DNA of 64,000 nucleotides from Paenibacillus pinihumi DSM 23905 = JCM 16419 (lineage in GTDB: Bacteria; Bacillota; Bacilli; Paenibacillales; Paenibacillaceae), in assembly GCF_000422505.1 (NCBI RefSeq), contig NZ_KE383867.1:66494-130493 (forward strand), written 5' to 3'. Made by a program: the position numbers and the translations under genes. Shown here in pieces: positions 53,633 to 61,910 of this stretch; position 1 is the stretch's first letter; each line of letters starts with the position of its first letter. A model generated the notes under the pieces. That model did no database searches, was not told the DNA's origin, and worked only from the letters and a program-made list of their open reading frames with translations.

Positions 53633-55444
53633 ATGAAGCCGATACTATTATATTTCAAGAAGCTGCATATCTTTGCCGGAGCAAAGCTGTATATCAACAT
53701 GCTGCTTGCGCTCTTGATCAGTTTCTTCGACAGCCTGGGCATCCTGCTCATTTTGCCAATGCTAAGCGTGATCGGGTTTGCCAACAGCAGCGCAACTGAG
53801 CTTCCGATTATCTCAGAGATGATGAAACCGCTGTCGGATCTTCCATCTTCAGCGAGTCTGCCCCTGGTACTTGGCGCGTATGTCTTGATTCTATCTGTGA
53901 CGGGGCTGCTCCAGCGCCATCAATCGGTGGTTGGGGTTCAAATCCACCAAGGCTTCATTCGCTATCTTCGCCTGGATACATACCGGACCATAATCGAATC
54001 GGACTGGAGTTTTTTCCTGAAACAGCGCAAATCCGATTTCCAGCATATCCTCACCTCTGAACTGGCGCGGGTCAGCCAGGGGACACAGCTGTTTCTGAAT
54101 CTTGCCAAATCTCTCATTTTCACTGCAATCCAGATCGGGCTGGCGTTTCTCCTGTCACCTGTACTTACGGTACTGGTACTCTTGAGCGGGCTGCTGCTTG
54201 CTGTTTTCTCCCGCCGTTTTGTGCGAAATGCCAAGCAGCTTGGCGACCGGACCTCCGAGCTGTCGCAAAATTATTTCCTTGGGATTACCGATCATTTTAA
54301 TGGCATGAAGGAAATGAAAAGCAACCGCATGGAGCAGTCGCATCTGAACTGGTTTCAGGGACTTTGCATGAGAATGGAACAGAATATGGTCCGGTTTACG
54401 AGACTCCAGGCGACGACGCAGCTCTACTACAAGCTGGCCTCTGCCGTAATGATCGCTATTTTTGTATTTGTGTCTGTGCAGGTGCTTCAGGTGCAGACGG
54501 GACAAATGCTGCTAATCGTGCTGATTTTGGCCAGACTATGGCCCCGCTTTTCCTCCATTCAGTCCAATGTCGAGCAGATTTATTCCTCCGTTCCCGCATT
54601 CAACAGCCTGATAGAGTTGAGGGCGGAATGCAAGGCTGCACGGGAACTGGATTTGCAGCAGCAGGCCTGCTCCAATATTGATCCGCTTCCACTCAAGGAG
54701 GCGCTGGAATGCCGTAATGTGTATTTCCGCTATAACCGCAATGAGGCAGCGTGTGCGCTGCGCAATATTAACCTTCGTATTCCTTCCGGCAGCCTGACGG
54801 CAATTGTCGGCAAATCCGGAGCAGGGAAGAGTACCCTCATAGATATGCTTATGGGCATGATTCAGCCGGAAAGAGGGGAAGTTGCTGTGGACGGGAAGCC
54901 ATTGACACCGGAGCGGCTATCTTCATTCAGAGCCTCTGTCAGCTATGTCGCACAGGACCCGTTTCTGTTCCATTCCTCAATCCGTGAGAACATGATGCTT
55001 GTAAAGCCTGAGGCGACAGAGGCTGAAATATGGGAAGCCTTGCAATTTTCAGCTTCGGATGAATTCGTGCGACGGCTGCCGCAGGGGCTGGATACAGTGC
55101 TTGGAGACCGGGGGATCCGGCTGTCCGGGGGGGAACGCCAGCGGATTGTTCTCGCCCGGGCCATTCTGCGCAAGCCTTCAATTTTAATTCTGGATGAGGC
55201 CACCAGCGCACTTGATCTGGAGAATGAGGCCAAAATTCGTACAGCGATTGACCAATTAAAAGGGAAGATGACCATTATTGTCATCGCCCACCGCTTGTCT
55301 ACCATTCGCAACGCCGATCAGGTGCTGGTGATGGAGCAGGGGGAACTGATCCAGCAGGGCGGCTATCAGCAGCTGTCCAGCGACAGCAAAGGTCGCTTCA
55401 GCAAGCTGCTGCATATGCAGGCCGAGCACACGCTTCAGCCCTAA
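53633..55444 (+). CDS. Lasso peptide ABC exporter (D protein)
   Basis: A 603-residue half-transporter: six-helix exporter membrane domain (~20-320) fused to an ATPase (~360-603). Walker A VGKSGAGKSTLI, Q-loop YVAQDPFLF, signature LSGGERQRIVLARAIL, Walker B ILILDEATSALD, and H-loop IAHRLST are all intact. No peptidase C39 domain is present, as expected because B2 removes the leader. AAGGGGAGATG precedes ATG 53633. Exports the mature peptide and probably gives self-immunity. Confidence 0.92.
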   Translation: MKPILLYFKKLHIFAGAKLYINMLLALLISFFDSLGILLILPMLSVIGFANSSATELPIISEMMKPLSDLPSSASLPLVLGAYVLILSVTGLLQRHQSVVGVQIHQGFIRYLRLDTYRTIIESDWSFFLKQRKSDFQHILTSELARVSQGTQLFLNLAKSLIFTAIQIGLAFLLSPVLTVLVLLSGLLLAVFSRRFVRNAKQLGDRTSELSQNYFLGITDHFNGMKEMKSNRMEQSHLNWFQGLCMRMEQNMVRFTRLQATTQLYYKLASAVMIAIFVFVSVQVLQVQTGQMLLIVLILARLWPRFSSIQSNVEQIYSSVPAFNSLIELRAECKAARELDLQQQACSNIDPLPLKEALECRNVYFRYNRNEAACALRNINLRIPSGSLTAIVGKSGAGKSTLIDMLMGMIQPERGEVAVDGKPLTPERLSSFRASVSYVAQDPFLFHSSIRENMMLVKPEATEAEIWEALQFSASDEFVRRLPQGLDTVLGDRGIRLSGGERQRIVLARAILRKPSILILDEATSALDLENEAKIRTAIDQLKGKMTIIVIAHRLSTIRNADQVLVMEQGELIQQGGYQQLSSDSKGRFSKLLHMQAEHTLQP

Positions 55445-55477
55445 CTAATCACTTTACCGGCATTTCACGCAAAACAA

Positions 55478-55506
55478 AAGCTGCCGTCCGCTACGGACGG
55501 CAGCTT
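55478..55506. terminator. Bidirectional terminator between the exporter and cysC
   Basis: A 13-bp perfect stem AAGCTGCCGTCCG/CGGACGGCAGCTT with three-base loop. On the minus strand it is followed by TTGTTTTG, serving cysC best. Confidence 0.75.
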
Positions 55507-55564
55507 GCTATGTATATACCCTGCCCCTTTCACTCCTCATATGCATCCAATCCGGTATCGTCCG

Positions 55565-56176
55565 TCAGGATTTCAAATTCAGAATCCCCTTCTGATCGAG
55601 ATAGTCAATCAGCAGCTGAACTGAATCTTCCACTGAAAGTTCCTCTGTATCCATGACAATCGAAGGTGAACGGGGGATATCATATCCGGCGGATATACCC
55701 GTAAAGTTTGGAATTTCACCGCTGCGGGCCTTCTTGTACAGCCCTTTCGGATCTCTTCTCTCACATTCCTCCAGAGAGCACTTGACATAGATTTCGATAA
55801 AATCTTCCGGTGCAAATAATTGTCGTACCATCTCGCGATCCTCTTCATGCGGGGAGATGAAGGCGGACAGGACAATCAGTCCCGCATCGACGAGCAATTT
55901 CGACACTTCCCCGATCCGGCGTATATTCTCCTTGCGATCCTCGGGGGTGAAGCCCAGATCACGGTTTAAACCGTGGCGGATATTATCGCCGTCGAGCACA
56001 TAGACCGCTTTGCCCAGGGCATAAAGCTCCTGTTCCAGGGCGAAGGCGAGTGTGGATTTTCCGGAGCCCGAGAGTCCGGTAAACCATAGGGTGCAGCTGT
56101 TATGGCCGTTGCGACGGGAGCGCTCCTGCCTATTCAAGGTGGAGGACTGCCATGTGATATGGGATGCAGACTGCAT
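55565..56176 (-). CDS. cysC: Adenylylsulfate (APS) kinase
   Basis: A 203-residue cytoplasmic kinase that phosphorylates adenosine 5'-phosphosulfate to PAPS, the donor for sulfotransferases. P-loop [13 protein letters not shown] (~33-45), [26 protein letters not shown], and [25 protein letters not shown] are the family signatures. AGGGAGGCG site before the ATG. It is alone: no ATP-sulfurylase (sat/cysND) or PAPS reductase is adjacent, which points to dedicated PAPS supply for the sulfotransferase at the other end of the cluster. It is convergent with the exporter gene. Confidence 0.94.
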   Translation of the reverse strand: MQSASHITWQSSTLNRQERSRRNGHNSCTLWFTGLSGSGKSTLAFALEQELYALGKAVYVLDGDNIRHGLNRDLGFTPEDRKENIRRIGEVSKLLVDAGLIVLSAFISPHEEDREMVRQLFAPEDFIEIYVKCSLEECERRDPKGLYKKARSGEIPNFTGISAGYDIPRSPSIVMDTEELSVEDSVQLLIDYLDQKGILNLKS

Positions 56177-56504
56177 CTGGTAACGCCTCCCTGTGTAGTA
56201 ATTTTTAATATATTTTCAAATATATTCTATCACAATTCGAGCTGGGTTAACAGATTTACAGAGAATCGAAAGAGCGGGTGCTCTACCTCGGATAAATCCA
56301 GAATTCTACGCGAAACGACGCCGCCTGCAGAATACAGTCAGCAGCCTCGGGTTTATGCAGCTTTTTAGCAGAATGTGGTTCTATTTGGATTCTTGTCCTC
56401 ATAAGCTAAGACAGGATAAGAAAACAGGGAGCACTTCTAACAACCTGATTTCGTTAAAATCAAACAATCTGACAACAAAAATGACAAATTTTTCATCACC
56501 TGTC

Positions 56505-56573
56505 TTGACAAAATTCGCTATTTGTCATAAATTAAATGTACAAAGATACGAATTGTAACATACCAATTATAAT
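56505..56573 (+). promoter_or_regulatory. Promoter region with GATAC-type element before the Cys-rich small protein
   Basis: TTGACA (56505-56510), 17-base spacer and TAAATT (56528-56533) form one promoter; a second TATAAT lies at 56568-56573. AAAGATACGAATTGTA (56542-56557) matches 15 of 16 bases at 25835-25850, at nearly the same distance from TTGACA (37 versus 39). Nothing else is recognised in 56177-56504. Confidence 0.5.
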
Positions 56574-56614
56574 GATACATTTAGTAGTTGTCCAGAAAAA
56601 GGAGAGCGGGAAGA

Positions 56615-56899
56615 ATGTCTAATTCAGAACTGTATTATTGTGTTGTGTGCAAAAAGCTGGAACAGATTAATGAGGCTCATCAATTGTTCCGTACCGGGTT
56701 TTTCCGTGTGGTCCACCCGTTGGGATGCTGCGTTGCCTGCCAGGAAGTGCTGGAAAACCGGGCTGTTATGCCGGGAGATTCTGCTGCCCAGGACAGCACG
56801 GATGAAATTCCGATTCTCGATGATGCCAAGCCCTATCGTGACCAGACCCGGCTGTTCAATGACAAATACAGTTCCGAATCTTATATGCTGATATCCTGA
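56615..56899 (+). CDS. Small Cys-rich (putative zinc-binding) protein
   Basis: A 94-residue cytoplasmic protein. CVVCK (residues ~9-13) and CCVACQ (~38-43) could form one Cys4 zinc site; the C-terminal half is acidic and probably flexible (STDEIPILDDAKPYRDQ). No family is recognised. AAAGGAGAG precedes the ATG. It is monocistronic, with its own terminator. The upstream promoter shares an operator-like element with the polysaccharide and lasso promoters, hinting at a role in the same state of the cell. Confidence 0.65.
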   Translation: MSNSELYYCVVCKKLEQINEAHQLFRTGFFRVVHPLGCCVACQEVLENRAVMPGDSAAQDSTDEIPILDDAKPYRDQTRLFNDKYSSESYMLIS

Positions 56900-56906
56900 T
56901 GATTCC

Positions 56907-56950
56907 AAGGTTCGCTAGCGGCCAGTGCCGTAAGCGAACCTTAATTTTTA
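56907..56950 (+). terminator. Terminator of the Cys-rich small protein gene
   Basis: AAGGTTCGC/GCGAACCTT (56907-56915 with 56934-56942) followed by AATTTTTATT. Confidence 0.8.
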
Positions 56951-57070
56951 TTAAACTGCCTTTCTTTGGTTATTGTCCTTGGTTATAATGGGTAAAGTCT
57001 TAATACAGTCTGCAAGGCAAATTGCTACGATTTGTAGTGATTTTATTTTTGAAATTACAGGAGGTTATCT

Positions 57071-57994
57071 ATGCAGCAGCATATGGATGAGCCGGTAGTC
57101 AGACTCCAGGGCGTAACCAAGCGGATTGGCAGACGGACCATTATTGACAAGCTCACGCTGGATGTGCCGCAGGGAGAGGTCTTTGGCTTTCTGGGGCCAA
57201 ACGGATCAGGGAAGACGACAACGATCCGGATGATGGTCGGGCTTATGAAGCTGACCGAGGGAGAGATTATTGTCCGGGGACACCGGATCAGCTCACAATT
57301 CGAGCAGGCGATCAAGCATGTCGGCGCCATTGTAGAGAACCCGGAAATGTATAAATATTTGAGCGGCTATGACAATCTGTTGCATTACGCACGCATGTTT
57401 CCAGGCGTTACCAAACAACGTATTGACGAGGTTATCGAGCTGGTGGGGTTAAAAGCCAGAATTCATGACAAGGTCAAGACATATTCACTGGGGATGAGGC
57501 AACGTCTTGGGGTTGCGCAGGCGATATTGCACAAACCTGCACTGCTTATCCTTGATGAGCCGACCAACGGGCTTGATCCTGCGGGAATACGTGAATTGAG
57601 GGATTATTTGCGCAGACTGGCTGTAGAAGAGAATACTTCAGTATTTGTCTCCAGTCACTTGTTATCGGAGATGGAGTTGATGTGCGACCGGGTGGCGATC
57701 ATTCAGGCTGGCAAGCTGATCGATATTCGCCAGGTTCATCGTTCCGGCAGCGAGCCTGAGGCAGCTCAAGTGGCTTTTGAAGTCGATCAGGCAAGCGAAG
57801 CTGCTCAGTTGCTGTCTGATTTGGAGGCCGTGCATCAGGAGAACCGGATTCTGGTTACCGCAGACCGTGAGCAGATTGCCCGGATTAACGCAAGGCTCGT
57901 ATCGGCGGGAATTAAAGTATTCAGCATTCGTCCGCTCACCAAATCTCTTGAGGACCAGTTCCTGGAAGTGACAGGAGGGGAACAGATTGTTTAA
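57071..57994 (+). CDS. ABC-2 type transporter ATPase (BcrA-like)
   Basis: A 307-residue ATPase. Walker A GPNGSGKTTT (~42-51), signature LGMRQRLGVAQAIL (with preceding YS), and Walker B LLILDEPTNGLDP are intact, as is the H-loop SSHLLSE. The ~80-residue C-terminal extension is of the type seen in antibiotic-resistance and lantibiotic-immunity ATPases. ACAGGAGG precedes the ATG. Its end overlaps the permease start by eight bases. Substrate unknown; peptide or antibiotic export is plausible. Confidence 0.9.
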   Translation: MQQHMDEPVVRLQGVTKRIGRRTIIDKLTLDVPQGEVFGFLGPNGSGKTTTIRMMVGLMKLTEGEIIVRGHRISSQFEQAIKHVGAIVENPEMYKYLSGYDNLLHYARMFPGVTKQRIDEVIELVGLKARIHDKVKTYSLGMRQRLGVAQAILHKPALLILDEPTNGLDPAGIRELRDYLRRLAVEENTSVFVSSHLLSEMELMCDRVAIIQAGKLIDIRQVHRSGSEPEAAQVAFEVDQASEAAQLLSDLEAVHQENRILVTADREQIARINARLVSAGIKVFSIRPLTKSLEDQFLEVTGGEQIV

Positions 57995-58790
57995 TTTCAT
58001 ACAGCTTATCCGAAATGAGAACATGAAGATTTACCGCCGTCCCCGTACATGGGTCATGCTTTTCATTCTGATCGCGATTTCACTTGCTGTCAGCATCATG
58101 GCGTATGCTTTCCCGGATGGGGCGAATGGGGAGCTTCCTTCCATGTGGCTGCCATTCCAGATCAGTACTATGCTGGGGATAAATATTGTGACGATATTTG
58201 CAGTCGTTATTGCAGCGGAGACAGTTGCCGGGGAATTCAGCTCCGGAACGATCAAGCTGTTGCTGATCCGGCCATGGTCCCGCTCGAAGATTCTGCTGTC
58301 CAAATACTTGACTCTGCTGCTGTTCGCAGTACTGTTTATGGCTCTTTTTCTGGTATGGAATTTTGCGGTTAACTGGCTGTTTTTTGGTGCCGATACCGCA
58401 GCGGTAAGGGGTATTGACCAATTGCCTGCGCTGAATTTTTTCCTCCAGTATTACGGGTATGAATTTATCAGTCTGGTAATGGTGGTGACCCTGTCCTTCC
58501 TCGTCTCGACGGTATTTCGCAGCGGCAGCTTTGCGATTGGGCTGTCCATATTCTTATTGTTTGGCGGCCAGCTGCTGACAGGCATTCTCAGCCTGATGAA
58601 TTACCCGTGGGTGAAATATGTAATATTCATGAACCTGAGACTCAGTGATTACTTGAACGGGGGGAACATGTTTGCCCGTGCGGAGCAGGAAATGACCCTC
58701 GGATTCTCGCTGTCCGTTCTTGCCGTCTATTATGTCATCTTTATTGCAATCACCTGGTATATCTTTAAAAAACGGGATGTTGCGACCTAA
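57987..58790 (+). CDS. ABC-2 type permease
   Basis: A 267-residue membrane protein with six hydrophobic segments (for example WVMLFILIAISLAVSIMAYAF; LLFAVLFMALFLVWNFAVNWL; VLAVYYVIFIAITWYIF). The VAGEFSSGTIKLLLIRPWSR segment after TM2 is typical of the ABC-2 family. TTG start with AGGAGGGG inside the end of the ATPase gene. It forms a two-gene transporter with the ATPase. Confidence 0.9.
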   Translation: MFNFIQLIRNENMKIYRRPRTWVMLFILIAISLAVSIMAYAFPDGANGELPSMWLPFQISTMLGINIVTIFAVVIAAETVAGEFSSGTIKLLLIRPWSRSKILLSKYLTLLLFAVLFMALFLVWNFAVNWLFFGADTAAVRGIDQLPALNFFLQYYGYEFISLVMVVTLSFLVSTVFRSGSFAIGLSIFLLFGGQLLTGILSLMNYPWVKYVIFMNLRLSDYLNGGNMFARAEQEMTLGFSLSVLAVYYVIFIAITWYIFKKRDVAT

Positions 58791-58818
58791 GCATAAAACG
58801 GGACTATGAATCAAAACA

Positions 58819-58868
58819 AGCCCCTGTGCAAATTAACGGACAATCCGTTTATTTGCACAGGGGCTATT
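58819..58868 (+). terminator. Strong terminator after the ABC-2 transporter
   Basis: AGCCCCTGTGCAAAT (58819-58833) pairs with ATTTGCACAGGGGCT (58851-58865), inner AACGGA/TCCGTT. Palindromic, so probably bidirectional with the convergent bactofilin gene. Confidence 0.75.
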
Positions 58869-58897
58869 TGATATTTCATCCGGCACAACAATATGTA

Positions 58898-59341
58898 CTA
58901 CCCGGCCTGCAGCGCCTTTTTATCTTTTCCCTTGCTCTCCTGCTCCGCGCGCGGCTTGTCGGTATTGGGGGCAAGCGGCGCACCGGAGGAGACAGAAGGC
59001 TTTTCCATCAGACAGGTACCGTTCAGCACGCCGCCCTCCTGAATAACCAAGGAGTGGGCCGTCGTACTGCCATGAAGCTGGCCGGAGGCTGTAATCGTCA
59101 GCACCCCTCTTGTATGCACTTCCCCGTACACAACGCCGGCAATGGTCACGTCCTGTGCAGAAATGCTTGACTTGCATACCCCGTATTCCCCGACAATGAC
59201 ATCGCCCTTGCATTCAATATCCCCGTGATACTCGCCCTCAATCCGGATTCCGGTCTCGCAATGGAACTTTCCCTCTGCCTTCGTGCCCTGGCCAATCAGC
59301 GTTTCCATGGATGATAATCTCTGCTTGTGATCTTTGAACAT
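58898..59341 (-). CDS. Bactofilin (polymer-forming cytoskeletal protein)
   Basis: A 147-residue cytoskeletal protein. The central ~18-110 region is the DUF583/bactofilin beta-helix with repeating hydrophobic-glycine strands (IRIEGEYHGDIECKGDVIVG, VTIAGVVYGEVHTRGVLTI, GQLHGSTTAHSLVI). A disordered Pro/Lys-rich tail follows. AAAGGAGGAAGG precedes the ATG. Bactofilins scaffold cell-wall or polysaccharide machines; no partner gene is adjacent. Confidence 0.9.
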   Translation of the reverse strand: MFKDHKQRLSSMETLIGQGTKAEGKFHCETGIRIEGEYHGDIECKGDVIVGEYGVCKSSISAQDVTIAGVVYGEVHTRGVLTITASGQLHGSTTAHSLVIQEGGVLNGTCLMEKPSVSSGAPLAPNTDKPRAEQESKGKDKKALQAG

Positions 59342-59523
59342 CGATTCCCTTCCTCCTTTGCTGATATGGTGCTTTCTAAGCTATTTATTCATAACTTGGT
59401 CAAAATAGACCAAACATTCGCGGCTTAGCCGATTCAACCTTTTCCGAATCTGTTTTAACAAGTATAGAGGCCGCAGGACAGGTCAAAGCTAGCAAGGTAG
59501 GAGCATAGGGAAGGAGAAACGCG

Positions 59524-60951
59524 ATGATTTGGGTCATAATAGCCTTGCTAGTCATTATATTTCAAGTTCTGACCATTCTGATTGCCGAATATCGCAATCC
59601 GTCCAAGGCCGTCGCATGGCAGCTGATTTTATTCGTCTTCCCGCTGATCGGTTTTGTAACCTACTACTTTATGGCGAAGGAATTTCAGAGAAAACGGACG
59701 GTACGCCGTCAAGGCATTGTCTCTCCGGAACTTCGTCTTCGTGCACTTCGGCGAACAAAGCTTGTTCACCGCATACATGAGCTGGGTGATGGCGAATTCA
59801 TCCATCAGGAGAGGCTGTTCCGTCTGCTGCAAAGCTTCAGCATGTCGCCCATAACGTCCTGCAATGATATTGAAGTGCTTCAAAACGGAGAAGAAACCTA
59901 TGCCCGAATCTTGGAGGCCATTGAACAGGCAAGGGATCATATTCATATGGAATATTACACCATCCGCGATGATCAGATCGGGCAGCGCTTCAAGGAGGCT
60001 CTAATACGAAAAGCTAAGGACGGCGTCAAGGTAAGAATCATTTATGACGGAGTCGGGAGCTATGAGACGCATGGCGCTTACTTCAATGAGCTTGAGGCTG
60101 CAGGCATACGAACCTGTTGCTTCCTGCCGCCGCGGCTGGCATTTTTCGAGAAACGGATGAATTACCGCAATCACCGCAAAATCGTGGTCATTGACGGCAC
60201 AACAGGATTTCTTGGCGGGATAAATATCGGTGATGAATACTTGAACGGGAATCCGAAGCTGGGCTTTTGGAGAGATACGCATCTTAGGCTGTACGGGGAT
60301 GCCGTCTATTCGCTGCAGGATATCTTTATGCGGGACTGGTGGTTTACAGCCAAGGAACGCTTGTCGGGACAGGAATTGTTCCCGGAGCATAATTGCAAGT
60401 CGGGTGAGCAGGTGCAGATTGTGTCCAGCGGGCCGGACAGCAGCGCCGATGCCGTACTGGAATGTTATTTTAATGCAATTGCAGTAGCCAAATCGAAAAT
60501 TTTCATTACGTCGCCCTACTTTATCCCGGATTCCAGCCTGTTGATGGGGCTGCGGACTGCTGCGCTGAGCGGGGTGGATGTACGATTGATTATTCCTCAA
60601 ATATGCGATTCCCGCCTTGTAATGCTTGCTTCACTCTCCTATGTGGAGGAATTGCTGGAGGCTGGTGTAAGAGTATATCGTTATCAGAAAGGGTTTATTC
60701 ATTCGAAGACACTGATTGTCGACCGGCTGCTGACCTCAATCGGAACGGCGAATATGGATATGCGCAGCTTTTTCAGCAATTTTGAGCTGACAGCAATTTT
60801 GTTCAACCGGGAGGCTATTGAGCAGGTGGAGCAGGATTTCCGGCGTGACCTGCAGGCCAGTGAAGAACTTCGTCTATCCAGCTTTAAAAAGCGGCCCCGG
60901 CTGCACAAGATTGGCGAAGCGGTGTCACGGCTGCTGTCACCGCTGCTATAG
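59524..60951 (+). CDS. cls: Cardiolipin synthase
   Basis: A 475-residue membrane phospholipase-D-family enzyme joining two phosphatidylglycerols into cardiolipin. Two N-terminal TM helices (~2-20 and ~35-55) are followed by two HKD motifs: HRKIVVIDGTTGFLGG (~218) and HSKTLIVDRLLTSIGTANMD (~395). RNPSKAVAWQLILFVFP is typical of the N-terminus. GGAAGGAGAAAC site. Confidence 0.95.
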   Translation: MIWVIIALLVIIFQVLTILIAEYRNPSKAVAWQLILFVFPLIGFVTYYFMAKEFQRKRTVRRQGIVSPELRLRALRRTKLVHRIHELGDGEFIHQERLFRLLQSFSMSPITSCNDIEVLQNGEETYARILEAIEQARDHIHMEYYTIRDDQIGQRFKEALIRKAKDGVKVRIIYDGVGSYETHGAYFNELEAAGIRTCCFLPPRLAFFEKRMNYRNHRKIVVIDGTTGFLGGINIGDEYLNGNPKLGFWRDTHLRLYGDAVYSLQDIFMRDWWFTAKERLSGQELFPEHNCKSGEQVQIVSSGPDSSADAVLECYFNAIAVAKSKIFITSPYFIPDSSLLMGLRTAALSGVDVRLIIPQICDSRLVMLASLSYVEELLEAGVRVYRYQKGFIHSKTLIVDRLLTSIGTANMDMRSFFSNFELTAILFNREAIEQVEQDFRRDLQASEELRLSSFKKRPRLHKIGEAVSRLLSPLL

Positions 60952-60972
60952 GGATTGAAGCTGCTATTGTGC

Positions 60973-61863
60973 TCACCGTCCAATAAATTTCAAAATCGGA
61001 CGCAAATTTTGCGCCGCAACGGAATCAAGCAGATCGCCCCGGCTATGCAGGCGCTGCATAATGTTCAACAGATGATAATCGGCAGGCTTCACATCCCGGC
61101 CAACCTCATCCCAGGTGAGCGGGGTGGAGACGCTCGCCGCCTTTTTCGCCCGTGGCGTGTAAGGTGCAGAAATGGTCTTGCCGCGGTAATGCTGCAAATA
61201 ATCAAAATAAATCAGATCACCGCGATCCTTCTTCATCCGTTCAATCGTGAACAGCCCGGGGTGAGAGCGGGACAAATATTCCCCGACGAATTGTCCGATC
61301 CGGCGCAGTTCATCAAAGGTCAGATCCTGCTCAAGCGGCACAACAATTTGAACGCCGGTCGCCCCTGACGTTTTGGGAACGGATTGAATGCCGAGGGACA
61401 GCAGCAGCTTGCCGACATGAGAGGCGGCTTCCATAATTCTCGGTTCCTCTTCAAGTGAAGGATCAAGATCGATAATCCATTCGGTTGGCCGCTCAGGCTC
61501 ATTGATCCGGTCGAAGGAAGCATGAAACTCCAGACAGGCCAGATTGCCAAGCCAAAGGAGCACGGGCAGCGAATCCAGATGAATATAGGCGATAGCGTCG
61601 AGCGGAGCAAGATGTACAAAGTCAGGCTGGGGCTGCGGACAATTTTTCTGATAAAAAAATTTGCCGTGAATGCCATTCGGGTAACGGATAGTAGTCAGGT
61701 AGCGGTTCTTGCAATGCTTGATCAGATATGGAGCCAGCTCGCCAAGCTTCTCCAGGTACACCAGCTTGGTAATGCCCATCTCCGGCCACAGCAGCTTGTC
61801 CGGATTGGATATTGTCAGCTCTTGTTCTTCGATCATAATGGAACCTTTGACCGCGGTTGGCAT
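60973..61863 (-). CDS. LigD-type polymerase/primase domain protein (NHEJ)
   Basis: A 296-residue archaeo-eukaryotic primase-like polymerase that fills ends during non-homologous end joining. Motifs: NPDKLLWPEMGITK, GKFFYQKNCP, the metal Asp pair in WIIDLDPS, SGATGVQIVVPL, and KDRGDLIYFDYLQH, APYTPRAKKAASVSTPLTW. ATG 61863 is favoured over the in-frame TTG at 61872 because AAGGAG abuts the latter. It is divergent from the ligase gene, with 47 bases between their starts. The polymerase is a separate polypeptide, not fused to the ligase. Confidence 0.92.
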   Translation of the reverse strand: MPTAVKGSIMIEEQELTISNPDKLLWPEMGITKLVYLEKLGELAPYLIKHCKNRYLTTIRYPNGIHGKFFYQKNCPQPQPDFVHLAPLDAIAYIHLDSLPVLLWLGNLACLEFHASFDRINEPERPTEWIIDLDPSLEEEPRIMEAASHVGKLLLSLGIQSVPKTSGATGVQIVVPLEQDLTFDELRRIGQFVGEYLSRSHPGLFTIERMKKDRGDLIYFDYLQHYRGKTISAPYTPRAKKAASVSTPLTWDEVGRDVKPADYHLLNIMQRLHSRGDLLDSVAAQNLRPILKFIGR

Positions 61864-61910
61864 AGGTTTCAACTCCTTGTTACAAATGAATAGAAATGGG
61901 GGAACAAAGG

